This document shows positions 20,401-29,000 of a stretch of DNA of 64,000 nt, one piece after another (position 1 is the first letter of the stretch; every line of letters begins with the position of its first letter). The stretch spans positions 2,418,001 to 2,482,000 of the forward strand of contig OZ244857.1 in assembly GCA_965220935.1 (NCBI GenBank), given 5' to 3'. Source of the stretch: Bin80 sp965220935. GTDB taxonomy: Bacteria; Bacteroidota; Rhodothermia; Rhodothermales; Bin80. A program made the position numbers and the translations under genes. The notes beneath the pieces are model-generated. The model was not told the DNA's origin. It saw only the letters and a list, made by a program, of their open reading frames with translations, and made no database searches.

Positions 20401-21431
20401 GATCTGTACAGGTATGGGGGCGGGGGGCGTATCGGAGATTTAGTGGTCAAGAAAAGGCCGATGCACTACGGGTAGAGGCCGATGTGTCTACAGCAATGGC
20501 CGGAGCCGACTATCGCTGGAGATCGGGTTGGGTCACTGGTGTGCTTGTTTCGCATAGTCGGAGCGATGGCACCTATGAGATCTATGATCTCCGAGATTGG
20601 ATGGATGCGTCCATGACGGGACTCTACCCTTATCTCTCCTATCAAACCAAAACTTGGGGCATGTGGGGAACCGGAGGGCTTGCCCGTGGACAGACAGAGA
20701 CTATAGAACAATTAGAGGGTTCATGGCAAGCAGGCTTTGGGGCGATGGGCCTTCAGGGTACAATGGCGATGGTCAGAGCATTCCGCCTAAGATATTACGG
20801 AGAGGTCATGACGATCCTGACAGAGTTGGAGCATCGCAGGGTGGGGGTGACTCGGATCCGAGCAGGCATGGAAGCGCATGCGCATGTGACCTCTGGATTT
20901 CATCCGTATGTAGATGCAGGATTTCGTCAAGATGCAGGCAGTGCTGAAAACGGCGTAGGACTTGAGGTTGGCGCAGGCATGCGCGTGGCAATCCCTGCAC
21001 TGCGATTGAAGGGCGATCTGCGCACACAAAGTTTGATTGTCCATACCGCCGAAGGGTTTACCGAATGGGGCATCTCAGGATCACTGGAATTCGGTAGCCA
21101 ACACCAAGGGCTTGGACTGCGCGTCAATCCATCTTGGGGGCCAAGTTATCACCGAGGAATCCACACGCAGCAGACAATTCGAGATATTACTGCCACACAA
21201 GATGGCACTTATCGCACCGAAACAGAACTCGGATACGGTATCCCCTTCAAGAAAACTGTGATTCGCTCTGTCATGGGTGTCACAACATTTGACCAAGGCG
21301 CTATGTACCGCCTTGGAGGAGAACTGCGATCATGGGGACCGCTGTCAGTCTCTGCCTTTGGCATCGTTCACGCACATGCCACAGGCTCTCAAAACATTGG
21401 CATGAATATACAGGGGCTCGTCCAGTATTAG
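14496..21431 (+). CDS. Giant autotransporter-like adhesin: Ig-like repeats, Calx-beta repeats, C-terminal beta-barrel
   Basis: 2,311 residues. A long N-terminal extension precedes a hydrophobic signal (IVSQFIYIALSISLWLTESHA, about residues 47-67). Residues 70-355 hold two beta-sandwich units of the type EGE...V.L...P...V.V...NW..PQ. About residues 363-1035 are seven Ig-like units of ~96 residues (I.GLP.KI.T...LTA.FTF.EEVTGF...DV.V...TKG). About 1035-1940 are Calx-beta-type units (EGD..F.V.LS.P, SDYTA). From about 1960 to the end, alternating strands with GxY/W turns and a terminal aromatic (NIQGLVQY) look like an outer-membrane barrel. This fits type V secretion of a surface adhesin; the binding target is unknown. 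It is unlinked in strand or spacing to its neighbours. Confidence 0.83.
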   Translation: MKVESFVKPPSQFPKMRHRYSIEVYSAETRRFCKSFSIFIKSANCIVSQFIYIALSISLWLTESHAIEVSQWDVSDRMNPSSTIHDETNTSPLTHSSHPRSNHSSCTADDNVNPNGYEGISRFVMSDKKNGYTNWNLNFHFNRLFKEGEKETFHFRLSSAPTSDVTVTIKEISKHRNIVKISGSSDNTLTYTMSNWCVVQKMTFEFLDNNSVDNYAGKFARFRFYPEGGGIDTGVDNSLNWYKLIDDEKSGGIEVKPSKLIMQEGETQYYYVKLGKKPNDRVVVGVPTLGCSNKDVDHTPSCTLNFNRINWDKPQKIKVTAKRDGLTTNERTISYQLQVYPKEIDRNPPVVQITIKNSEQPITASIENLPEKISTKDILSAEIIFSETVTEFDITDVTISGGTLGILSGSGEIYTLPITPNGNTDVKVTVKKDAAKSGLLTGPDRDVSFTVKWDNGPPDVEISGVPPKINSTENFTSIFTFSEDVTEFLKSDVEVSGATKGAWSASSATTYMLSIRPSGDDDVVITVPANVATYGTDSGPAKAVSATAFWDADAPGVTIRGLPKKINTTETLTATFTFTEEVTGFETDDVIVDDGTKGALAGSGKNYTLIVTPTDGKDLKLTIKANSATDDLNTGPSDAVSVTVTWDEDAPNVSITGLPKKINTTEPLTATFTFNEEVTGFEADDVTVNGGTKGAFAGIGTNYTLALTPTSGEDLTVIVAADAATDGLNTGPTSPVSHMVIWDATAPDVTITELPDKINSTEPLTAIFTFTEDVTGFTTEDVTVSGATKDAFTASSATTYTLGLQPLGIGDVTVTVARDAASDGVNTGPTDAVSATVTWDGATPGVTISGVPEKINSRTTFMTTFTFSEEVTGFIVDDVTVSGATKGASWSAHTETVYTLSVTPSGDQNVVVTVPPNVATDGTNTGPTTAVSATAIWDNSVPTVTITGLPQRITTVAPLTVTFIFSEEVTGFVAEDIEVTAATKGSFTGTQKRYTLVVTPTGISDVVVTVNADVVTDGLNTGPPNKVTAKAIWDPERIVTLTATSNQVPEGQPVELQVTLRGVPFVSEKRIPLRYPQGAATEPADYTQLRSIKIEAGKNIGSGIIATRDDDVYEGDETFTVALGELPDGLTRGTPDAQTITIQENDTPPPVETTLEVDKTTVNEGDQVRVTAKIAGGLDYAVDVPLTYRNESAQDSDYMPVNTLTIAAKQTSAHGIISIKDDDLPENDEVFIVSLGRLSPTDLRSGNPSFQQITIKDRTTLPTAALSAEDVSEGENITVTLTLSRRVSSPVTIPLKLIPETAMPEEDYEIPASLDMTVAVGDSISTLVISTLDDQRLEPDETLRIAFGEPPPTGESIVVTIKDDTVPKILMAPSIAVVEGGSNTVDVSLSAAPRGRVIVTMRGYSAPLNAPSPPQLTFTSQTYDQPQPITLTAEADPNSVNEERMLLLTANGGGYVGITKPLKVAITDRDVAQLVVQSSLTVPEGGTATLSLSLASAPMSQTTVTLEDHQNPKLTWAPQRLTFSTTDWDQPQGVTFQAEEDDNFVDEPHQLTLRAQGYAIQDVTRLLQVTIDDNDQPSLEVSTSTLTIQEGGTEQVQVALNGQPSSDVTVSFSAHQGLRPPQNLTFSTTDWNQPQTVTLEALDDDDFEHEEFELILTANGGDYKRVTKTIQITIEDNDTPPQPVLVSINDHRVTEDEKKVQLNVELSRATEEVVTVQYQSSDLTAQAGSDYTASRGLVIFDPQATQGIIQFDINNDEDPEGAETFEVTLSNPTNARLGRATGIVTILDPNPVSIVRIEDAVIEGDAMHFEVHIFPPSAEAMMLHYQTEDGTAKAGEDYQAMSGLLEIAPAVKTMTLEVPLLGAPLQPETFRVRLETSDPIKLEKAVATATITEDVEPRIGLSEAIVAYTARFMRVSASEIIEGLQQRLKNQPSACSAASRHETARLWESVWQPSLSELLSGCHMTSTRGSVQVWGRGAYRRFSGQEKADALRVEADVSTAMAGADYRWRSGWVTGVLVSHSRSDGTYEIYDLRDWMDASMTGLYPYLSYQTKTWGMWGTGGLARGQTETIEQLEGSWQAGFGAMGLQGTMAMVRAFRLRYYGEVMTILTELEHRRVGVTRIRAGMEAHAHVTSGFHPYVDAGFRQDAGSAENGVGLEVGAGMRVAIPALRLKGDLRTQSLIVHTAEGFTEWGISGSLEFGSQHQGLGLRVNPSWGPSYHRGIHTQQTIRDITATQDGTYRTETELGYGIPFKKTVIRSVMGVTTFDQGAMYRLGGELRSWGPLSVSAFGIVHAHATGSQNIGMNIQGLVQY
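15585..17600 (+). repeat. Seven tandem ~288-bp coding repeats (Ig-like domains)
   Basis: Each unit encodes about 96 residues with the same skeleton: a LP.KI start, FTF.E.VTGF, V.G.TKG, YTL...P.G..DV.VTV, A.DG.NTGP and W D. Units 3 and 4 are the most alike. Such repeats can expand or contract by recombination and change how far the adhesin reaches from the cell. Confidence 0.85.
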
Positions 21432-21536
21432 ACCGTAACTCCCCTTGATATACTTTCTGGGGGCGCTTGGTATCTCTCGGAATCAGAAAAAATCAGCCAA
21501 ATTATCTCTGATCCGTGGATAAACACATGATTGAAC

Positions 21537-22337
21537 ATGGAATATGATGCAATCAAGGATCGGATCAGCCACTGGCTAGATTCATACCCGAGACTGCTCC
21601 TACTACTTTTTGCTGTGATAGATTATTATTTCTTCGTACCTGATATGTACACCGTGCACTCCGAAAAATACACCTATGTCCAGAGTCAAAGATACTGGAT
21701 GCAGGAACATGCTTTGGTCAATATACCCGACATGTATTGCGTAAATATCCTGGAGTCAAGATTATGGCAACAGATCTCAAAAAAGATTATCTAAAACGCG
21801 CCTCCAAATGTTTTGACATCTCTGGGTTCAGACCGTATTCAACTGCCTATTGAAGATCTTACCGACCCAAGAGTGGCCGGCCTCTTTGACTGTATTCTGG
21901 CCATAGATGTTCTTGAGCACATTGAGGATGATAACAAGGCAGCCATCATTTCGCCCGGCGCCTACAACGTGGAGGAGGTCTCATCATTAGCACTCCAAGT
22001 GATCAGGAGGATCGGATATCCGTGATAAGAATCAGAAGAGCTCTATCGGTGAGCATGTCCGCGCTGGCTATAACCTCAACAGTCTCATACAAGTGCTTAC
22101 AGGACTTGAAATCGTGGATGCACAGTACAGCTACGGAACTTGGAAATCTCTAGCTTGGCGCATGCTCATCAAGTTCCCAATGCGACTTCTTGGTAAATCC
22201 TTGTTTCATTTTCACCACTGGTTGCGTTTTATTATGTGCCTGTACTTCCATTCGGCCTACTGATGAGCACCATGGACCTGCACCATTGAAATACGCACGG
22301 AACGGGATTGATCGTCGTTGCAAGCCAAAATGCCTGA
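21537..22337 (+). pseudogene. Class I SAM-dependent methyltransferase remnant
   Basis: Pieces in different frames can be joined: MEYDAIKDRISHWLDSYPRL at the N-terminus; LFDCILAIDVLEHIEDDNKAA (motif II/post-I region of a SAM methyltransferase); IRDKNQKSSIGEHVRAGYNL; SLAWRMLIKFPMRLLGK; and a tail HGTGLIVVASQNA ending at 22337. The SAM-binding motif I region between 21700 and 21820 is deleted or scrambled. Several frame changes and internal stops make it nonfunctional. The substrate is unknown. Confidence 0.65.
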
Positions 22338-22775
22338 GGTCCAACAAAATATTGTAACTTAATAGAATCATCCTTCTCATTCAGAATGCATGTAAAAAGT
22401 AAATATATATTTGTGACCGGTGGGGTTTAATCTTCTCTCGGAAAAGGCATTTTCTGCGCATCTCTAGGCCGACTGCATAAATCTCATGGTCTTCAGGCCT
22501 CCATCTAAAAACTGGATCCCTACATCAATGTGGATCCCAGATACGATGAACCCCTATGAGCATGGGGAGGTCTTGTTGCTCATGATGGAGCAGAGACAGA
22601 TCTAGGACATTACGAACGATTTTTCGGCACGAAACAGTCATGCAAATAATGTTCCAACGGTCACATCTACAAAGTTTTAATCGTCGATAGATATCGGATG
22701 TTGATCTGTCTGTTCTTTTCAAGATAACCATACCCTTCCTGATACCCACATACAAATCCGAACAACAATAATCAG
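22338..22775. other. Gap without recognisable gene
   Basis: About 440 bp between the methyltransferase remnant and the aminotransferase gene. Short minus-strand frames show no family pattern. No repeats or RNA genes were recognised. Confidence 0.45.
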
Positions 22776-23942
22776 TTACCCTGTTAGCGCCGTCAACCCT
22801 TTCGCCAAACGATTTAGTGGCTCATTAAGCGTATCTTTTTGGAGTGCACCATAAGCAATTCGCAGATAAGTTCCTTCGTCCATGCCAAATGTATCACCAG
22901 GAATGACAGCAATCTTATGCTCCTGAATCAGGCGCTTGGTTAATGTTTTGGCATCCAAGTTTGTGTCAATAGATAGGAAGAAATAGAATGCGCCTTCCGA
23001 TGGCGAAATGCTGATTGGAGCCTTAATTCCCCGAAGAGTCTGCAATACTATTTCGCGAACCTCCGCCATTTGCTTCATGTACTGTATACAGTAATCGCTC
23101 CCTTGATTCATTGCTGCAAGTCCAAGTGCCTGACTTGGCAGGGCAGGACAAATCTGATTCGTATCCTGAATTTTTCTGATATCTGGCACGAGAAGCGGAG
23201 GAACCGCCATATAACCTAATCTCCATCCCGCCATCCCATAGGCTTTACTCATTGAATAAAGCGAAACCGTATGAGCGGACGCCCCCGAAGCGCTTCCAGG
23301 TGAATAATGTGTAGATCCGTTAAATGTAAAGTATTCATAGGCTTCATCCGATATATGGTAAATGCCGTGTTCTCCACACAATTGATTGATCGCCCTAAGC
23401 GTGTCGACGGAATAAACAATGCCCGTTGGATTATTCGGTGAAATTGTTACAATTGCCCTCGTCTTTGGGGTCATTGCCGCTTTGATCGCATCCAAATCTG
23501 GAATCAGTGACGCTCCGAGTGAAACTAATACTGGAGTACACCCTGCAATGCGGGTCGCCATTTCGTGATTGAAGTAATACGGCACCAAAAGAATCACCTC
23601 ATCTCCTGGACTGGTAACGGACAGCAATGAGGCGAAAAATGCCATATTACTCCCTGCCGTAACAATGACTTCAAAGCCTGAATCTAACTTATTCTCGTCG
23701 GATAATTTCTGAGAATAAACATCTCGCAGGTCTCGTCTACCCAGCACAAATCCGTAACGATGAGTCTCTGGATTGATGAACGCTTCCTTAACCGCTACAA
23801 GTGCAGAGCCTGGTGGTGGATAATGGACGACTCCCTGTCCAAGAGAGAGTGTCCCAGGGTTTTCCAACATTAAGTCTGAGACAAATCCCATCACTGGCAT
23901 CTGCACAGACAACATCCGACTCGATCGTGTAGGTATCTTCAC
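22776..23942 (-). CDS. Class I/II pyridoxal-phosphate aminotransferase
   Basis: 388 residues, standard length. Fold-type I features in order: LSLGQGVVHYPPP at the N-terminus; the cofactor-binding region VTAGSNMAFFASLLS; SPNNPTGIVYS (the Asn contacting PLP); ISDEAYEYFTFNG (Asp to the pyridine N); SMSKAYGMAGWRLGY with the Schiff-base Lys; and LRIAYG with the substrate-carboxylate Arg. It transfers amino groups between an amino acid and a keto acid in the cytoplasm. The sequence is closest in form to aspartate/kynurenine-type enzymes, but the substrate is not settled. It is transcribed divergently from the HAD gene. Confidence 0.93.
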   Translation of the reverse strand: MKIPTRSSRMLSVQMPVMGFVSDLMLENPGTLSLGQGVVHYPPPGSALVAVKEAFINPETHRYGFVLGRRDLRDVYSQKLSDENKLDSGFEVIVTAGSNMAFFASLLSVTSPGDEVILLVPYYFNHEMATRIAGCTPVLVSLGASLIPDLDAIKAAMTPKTRAIVTISPNNPTGIVYSVDTLRAINQLCGEHGIYHISDEAYEYFTFNGSTHYSPGSASGASAHTVSLYSMSKAYGMAGWRLGYMAVPPLLVPDIRKIQDTNQICPALPSQALGLAAMNQGSDYCIQYMKQMAEVREIVLQTLRGIKAPISISPSEGAFYFFLSIDTNLDAKTLTKRLIQEHKIAVIPGDTFGMDEGTYLRIAYGALQKDTLNEPLNRLAKGLTALTG

Positions 23943-24056
23943 AACAATATGATAATATGAGAGATTAATTTACCAGAAATTTCTTTAAAAACCTTATTCA
24001 TAAATGTATCGTCTGAAGATCTAAATCGTAGAATACGCAAAATTACCGAATCTGCT

Positions 24057-24716
24057 GTGCTCCATCTTACTTGCGACGCAATCCTATTTGACTTGGACGG
24101 AGTCCTTATAGATTCTAACCATGTTTATGAGGCACATTGGGAGATATGGGCACAACAGCGGGGAATATCGTATTCTCACATTTTGGAAGTTCATCATGGT
24201 CGGCCAGTCACTGAGACGATTCAGATTGTAGCACCACACTTGAATCCAATTGCAGAAGCTGAGGCATACCGTGATCAATTATTGAGCAGTAACCACCTAA
24301 AACATGTCCATCCATTTCCAGGTGTTGCTTCACTATTACACAACTTGCCAAGTAGTCGGTGGGCCATTGCAACGAGCGCACCTCGCGATTCCGCTATGCA
24401 GATGCTTTTTCATGCAGATCTACCCTTGCCAAAGGTATTTGTCAGCGGTGATGATGTCGGCATAGGAAAGCCTGCTCCATACCCATATCTACGGGCTGCT
24501 TGGGGATTAAATCATGAGATTGATCGTTGTGTCGTGATTGAGGATGCGCCCGCTGGAATTCGATCTGGACGAGTAGCAGGGGCACATGTCATCGCCGTTC
24601 AAACGACGAATCATTCAGATACACTTTTTGAAGCCCATACGATTATCAATGCGATTTCAGATCTGCAGATTGAGCATCTCGGTTCCCACCTAACAGTTTC
24701 ATGCTATTCAGTCTAG
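24057..24716 (+). CDS. HAD-superfamily sugar-phosphatase-like hydrolase
   Basis: 219 residues from a GTG start. HAD motif I is DLDGVLIDS (nucleophile Asp), motif II is ATSAPRDS, motif III is the Lys in GKPAPYPYL, and motif IV is VIEDAPAGIRSG (metal-binding acidic pair). A helical cap lies between motifs I and II (subclass I), as in phosphoglycolate, beta-phosphoglucomutase and sugar-phosphate phosphatases. A small phosphorylated sugar is the likely substrate. Confidence 0.9.
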   Translation: MLHLTCDAILFDLDGVLIDSNHVYEAHWEIWAQQRGISYSHILEVHHGRPVTETIQIVAPHLNPIAEAEAYRDQLLSSNHLKHVHPFPGVASLLHNLPSSRWAIATSAPRDSAMQMLFHADLPLPKVFVSGDDVGIGKPAPYPYLRAAWGLNHEIDRCVVIEDAPAGIRSGRVAGAHVIAVQTTNHSDTLFEAHTIINAISDLQIEHLGSHLTVSCYSV

Positions 24717-25099
24717 TTTGAAGACCATGATCTATAACGGCGAGGCACCTCGCTAGTGAGACCGCAAAAGGTTGTATGCATTCTGTCCATCAATCAGTCG
24801 CGTCTATGAACTAACTATAGCCAGTTGCACGACCGAAATTTTGAATAGGCATGACCGTGGAACCAATAGATTGCTCCATAACAAGATAAGTCCCAAATGC
24901 ATTAGCAACATTTGTTGTGTGCATTCTTCAAGCACTATGGTCGTGCCGACAATACAAGTGTGGACTAAGTATCTGCAGACATGCCGCCTACAAATTGATA
25001 GTCATCAAGCCCTATCAGGGCCTTGACTAAACCCATCAGTAACTACCCCATTTTCTCATGGGTGCCGCGAGTTCAATAATCTCCGATAATCAATCTACT
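24717..25099. other. Gap without recognisable gene
   Basis: About 380 bp between convergent HAD and OsmC genes. One short plus-strand frame shows no family motif and many Cys codons typical of chance reading. No clear terminator hairpin was found by eye. Confidence 0.4.
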
Positions 25100-25543
25100 T
25101 CAACGCTCAGATTCTAAGCTAACAGAAATGCTCGTGGGATTCTTCAAGTTATCCGATACCGGGCATCTCTCTTCAACCAGATTTAACCATTTGTTTAATA
25201 GGGCAGAGTCTGCATCTGAATCAACTTCCAGTTTCACGGATATATCCTTAAATCCTGCTCTATCTGGTGAATCTCCAGTCAGAAATTTATCTGGATTAAT
25301 GGTCCCTTCAACATGGATTTTGAGAGATTTAATCTCAATCTCTAGTTCTTTGGCTATCACAAATGCCACCACATTTAAACATCCAGCCAAGGATGCCAAA
25401 GTATATTCAACTGGCATCGCACCGTGATCCGTGCCTCCCAACGTAGGTGGTTCGTCAATCGTGATACTAAAGTTTCGAGATGATCCGACAAATTTGGTGG
25501 GACTGTAGCTTTCACCAGAATAATTGATTTGTAAATTGCTCAT
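25100..25543 (-). CDS. OsmC/Ohr family protein
   Basis: 147 residues. LGGTDHGAMPVEYTLASLAGCLNV carries the first active-site Cys, and VEERCPVSDNL carries the second. These two Cys and the general fold mark OsmC-type thiol peroxidases, which reduce organic hydroperoxides. The length and motif spacing are closer to OsmC than to Ohr. It stands alone next to the defence island. Confidence 0.92.
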   Translation of the reverse strand: MSNLQINYSGESYSPTKFVGSSRNFSITIDEPPTLGGTDHGAMPVEYTLASLAGCLNVVAFVIAKELEIEIKSLKIHVEGTINPDKFLTGDSPDRAGFKDISVKLEVDSDADSALLNKWLNLVEERCPVSDNLKNPTSISVSLESER

Positions 25544-26078
25544 AAGTTATTGTATGGATTTAAGATTAAACATCATCATTCTTGGAACGAATCTCCAAAA
25601 ACTCCATGCTCTACGATTTTTTTGAATTGTAGTTACATTAATATATTTTTTGAAAGTTAAACTACGTATATTCAATCACCATAGAGCTTTGACATCTTTG
25701 AATTGACGGATTCAGGCGAACAGATTTTGCTTGTAATAATACGAATTATCGGATTCTGCAACTGAATTACGATGTATGATGAAAGTTATTTTTCAAGCCT
25801 TCATGTATCCGATGGAAAATCACTGATATCAAGTCACATTGATCATTAAATCGTGTTAAAGATACTTTTCATTACCTATTGATAACTACCTATATCCAAC
25901 ACTAGATGTATTGATGGTATTTAATTTGAAGAAATATATTATTTTGATTATACACTTTGATGTAACAGAGCCATCAATCTGAATTGGAAAGTACTTTGTT
26001 TGAAAATTGATAGACTAGTATCTATCAAGTCATGATATATGATCATTTGTAGATAAAACTTATCTCAGATTCCACACT
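25544..26078. other. AT-rich intergenic region upstream of the defence operon
   Basis: About 535 bp, clearly richer in A and T than the flanking genes, with no credible open frame. It should hold the promoter of the helicase-SNF2-methylase operon that begins at 26079. I see no distinct operator or RNA element. Confidence 0.5.
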
Positions 26079-29000
26079 ATGAATGTATTTGCTTTTCGGG
26101 AAAAGATAATTGCAGAATATGCCCGATTTTCTCGTAGTTTTACTAAGATTCTGTCCAAAGATATCCTTGATAAGGTCAATGAAATTTATGCTAAAGAGCA
26201 TTTCTGGCCTCCTCCATTAGTTCAATTAAACCCTAACTTTGAATCAGGCGGATACATCAAACAACTGGTGAGCGATGGCCTCTTACATCCAGAATGTGAT
26301 AATATTTTCCGAATCAGGAGTGAGGACGATCTATTTGGTCAGCCGATTCGTTTGTATCACCATCAGAAAGAAGCCATCAGGATTGCAGCAAAACAGGAAA
26401 GCTATGTGCTAACAACTGGAACGGGGTCTGGCAAATCACTGGCTTACTTCATCCCGATTGTTAATGATGTGTTGCAACGAAAAGATGCAGGGAAAACTAC
26501 CCACCAAATCACAGCAATTGTCGTCTATCCGATGAATGCGCTATGCAACAGTCAACTTGAAGAACTTGAAAAATATCTTACCCTCGGCTATGGAAAAGGG
26601 CTTGAACCTGTGACATTCGCTCGCTATACTGGTCAGGAATCTCAAGAGCAGCGGGCATCAATTGCTAAAAATCCGCCAGACATTTTATTGACAAATTATG
26701 TTATGTTGGAATTGATCATGACCCGATTTATGGAAACGGACAAGGCGATCCGTAATCATGCAGCAGGGTTACGATTTTTAGTACTTGATGAATTGCATAC
26801 ATACCGAGGGAGACAAGGAGGAGATGTTGCGATGTTGGTTCGCCGCGTCCGCGAGAGATTCAACGAAAATCTTATGTGCATTGGTACTTCTGCCACTATG
26901 ATCTCAGAAGGTCTACATGCTGAGCGTAATGAAGTGGTTGCAAGCATTGCCGGCCAAATTTTCGGAGTTTCTGTTAAACCTGATAATGTCATAACCGAAA
27001 CATTAAAACTGGTCACACCCTCTTACCAATCCACGTCAAATGCTGATCTCAGGGTATCTATTGAAAGAGGGATTCCTAACAATCTTAACTACGAGGAATT
27101 ATCCAAGCATCCAGTGGCAAATTGGGTTGAGCACAATATGGGCATAGAAAAAATTGAGAATAAATATGCTCGAATCTTTCGTCCACTAAGTATTCATGAA
27201 GGATCCAAACGCCTCGCTAATGAAACTAATTTGGATGTGAGCGTCTGCGAGAGATATCTAACAGATTTTCTTCTCATGTCTCATAAATGTCAGAATGAAA
27301 AAGGTCTTAGTCTCTTTGCTTTTCGGTTGCATCAATTCATTAGTAGAGCATGGAGTGTTTATACCACACTTGAACCTCCTGACACACGATATATAACCCT
27401 TGAAGGGCAGCAGTTCAAGCCTGGAAATCGTAACCTTCCATTATATTCGCTCTGTTTCTGCAGGCAATGTGGACAAGAATATATTCCTGTATGGGCTGAG
27501 TTGGAAGGAAATGATCCTGTGTCGTTTACCTCCAGAGACTTGAATGATCGTTTGAGTGAGGAGGAGGATCGGAAATGCGGATATCTAATGCCCGACACCT
27601 CATCATTGTTTGATTCCGTTAACATTGAAGATCAGTATCCTGAGAGCTGGGTTGAGGCACGGACAGGGCGAATTCAGCTCAAACCATCCTACAGGCGTTA
27701 TGCTCCCACCAGTGTTCAAGTCAGCACAGACGGGAATGTGGTGCGACAGGGACTGCCTTCATGGTTTATCTCAGGATCATTTAGATTCTGTCTTAATCCA
27801 GAATGTGATGTTCATTATGTTGGAAATATTCGTGAGCTTACTAAACTATCTGGACTTTCAAGTGAAGGAAGAAGTTCTGCGACGACTATACTGACGCTTT
27901 CTTCACTTAAGTATCTTATCGGGACGGACTTGGATGACGAAACCAAGAAGATTCTTGCCTTTACTGATAACCGTCAGGATGCGAGTCTCCAGGCGGGACA
28001 TTTCAATGACTTTATACAGATTCTAATGCTTAGAGGAGCATTACTCGCAGCGATCCAGAATGAGTCAGATGGAAGACTTACCGATAATTCTCTAACCCAC
28101 AGGGTTCTTGATCACCTCCATTTGGATACATTTGACTACGCTTCAAACCCCCAAGCAAAAGGGCCGCGTGCGGAAGAAACACTTGAGACACTCCGGTATA
28201 TTTTAGGGTACCGGCTTTATTTTGATCTACAGCGAGGATGGCGCATTACAAACCCAAATCTTGAACAACTGGGTTTATTAGAAATCAGATATCGAGATCT
28301 CATGGAATGTTGCCAAGATGAAGACGAATGGCAGGCGCTCCATCCACTGATTGGCAATATGAAACCTGAATCGCGTCATGAGATTGCTCGAGAAATTCTT
28401 GATCTCATGCGAAAATCCCTCTGTATAAAAACGATTTTTTTAGACTCGGAACGACTAGAGAGAGTTGGTAACGCTAGTTATAATTTGCTCAAAGAACCTT
28501 GGGGACTATCTGAAGATGAGAAACTTCAGCCCATATCGTTTATGATCCCACGACCAAAAAGAAGGCAAGATATTAGATCTAAGAATCTGCATATCTCGCA
28601 CCGCTCTGTGTTTGGAAAAAAAGTGAAATCTAGAAATTTCTGGGGAACAGATAACCCTCACTACCCAGAAAAATTTGGAGAAGACCTCTACAACCGCATC
28701 ATTGATGATGTGTTATCTGTTTTAACAATTTATGGTTATGTAGATTCCTCAGATCTTGCTGGAAATGTCACAGGATATACTCTAAACAGTTCAGTTCTTG
28801 AATGGCATTATGTCAAAGAATTAAATGAACCTCCATCCAACGAATTCTTCTATCAATTATATAAAAACGTGGCGAATTCTTTCAAAAATCATGACCGATT
28901 GTTTCATCAACTTGAAGCAGGTGAACACACTGCCCAGGTGGATTCTGAAACACGTAAGGAACGCGAATTTCGATTTCGAAAAGGGCTTGCAAGCGAGAAA

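Noticed and set aside
20466..21296. Several antisense frames over the adhesin barrel
   Set aside because: The plus-strand gene has consistent domain structure through this region; the antisense frames lack any motif.
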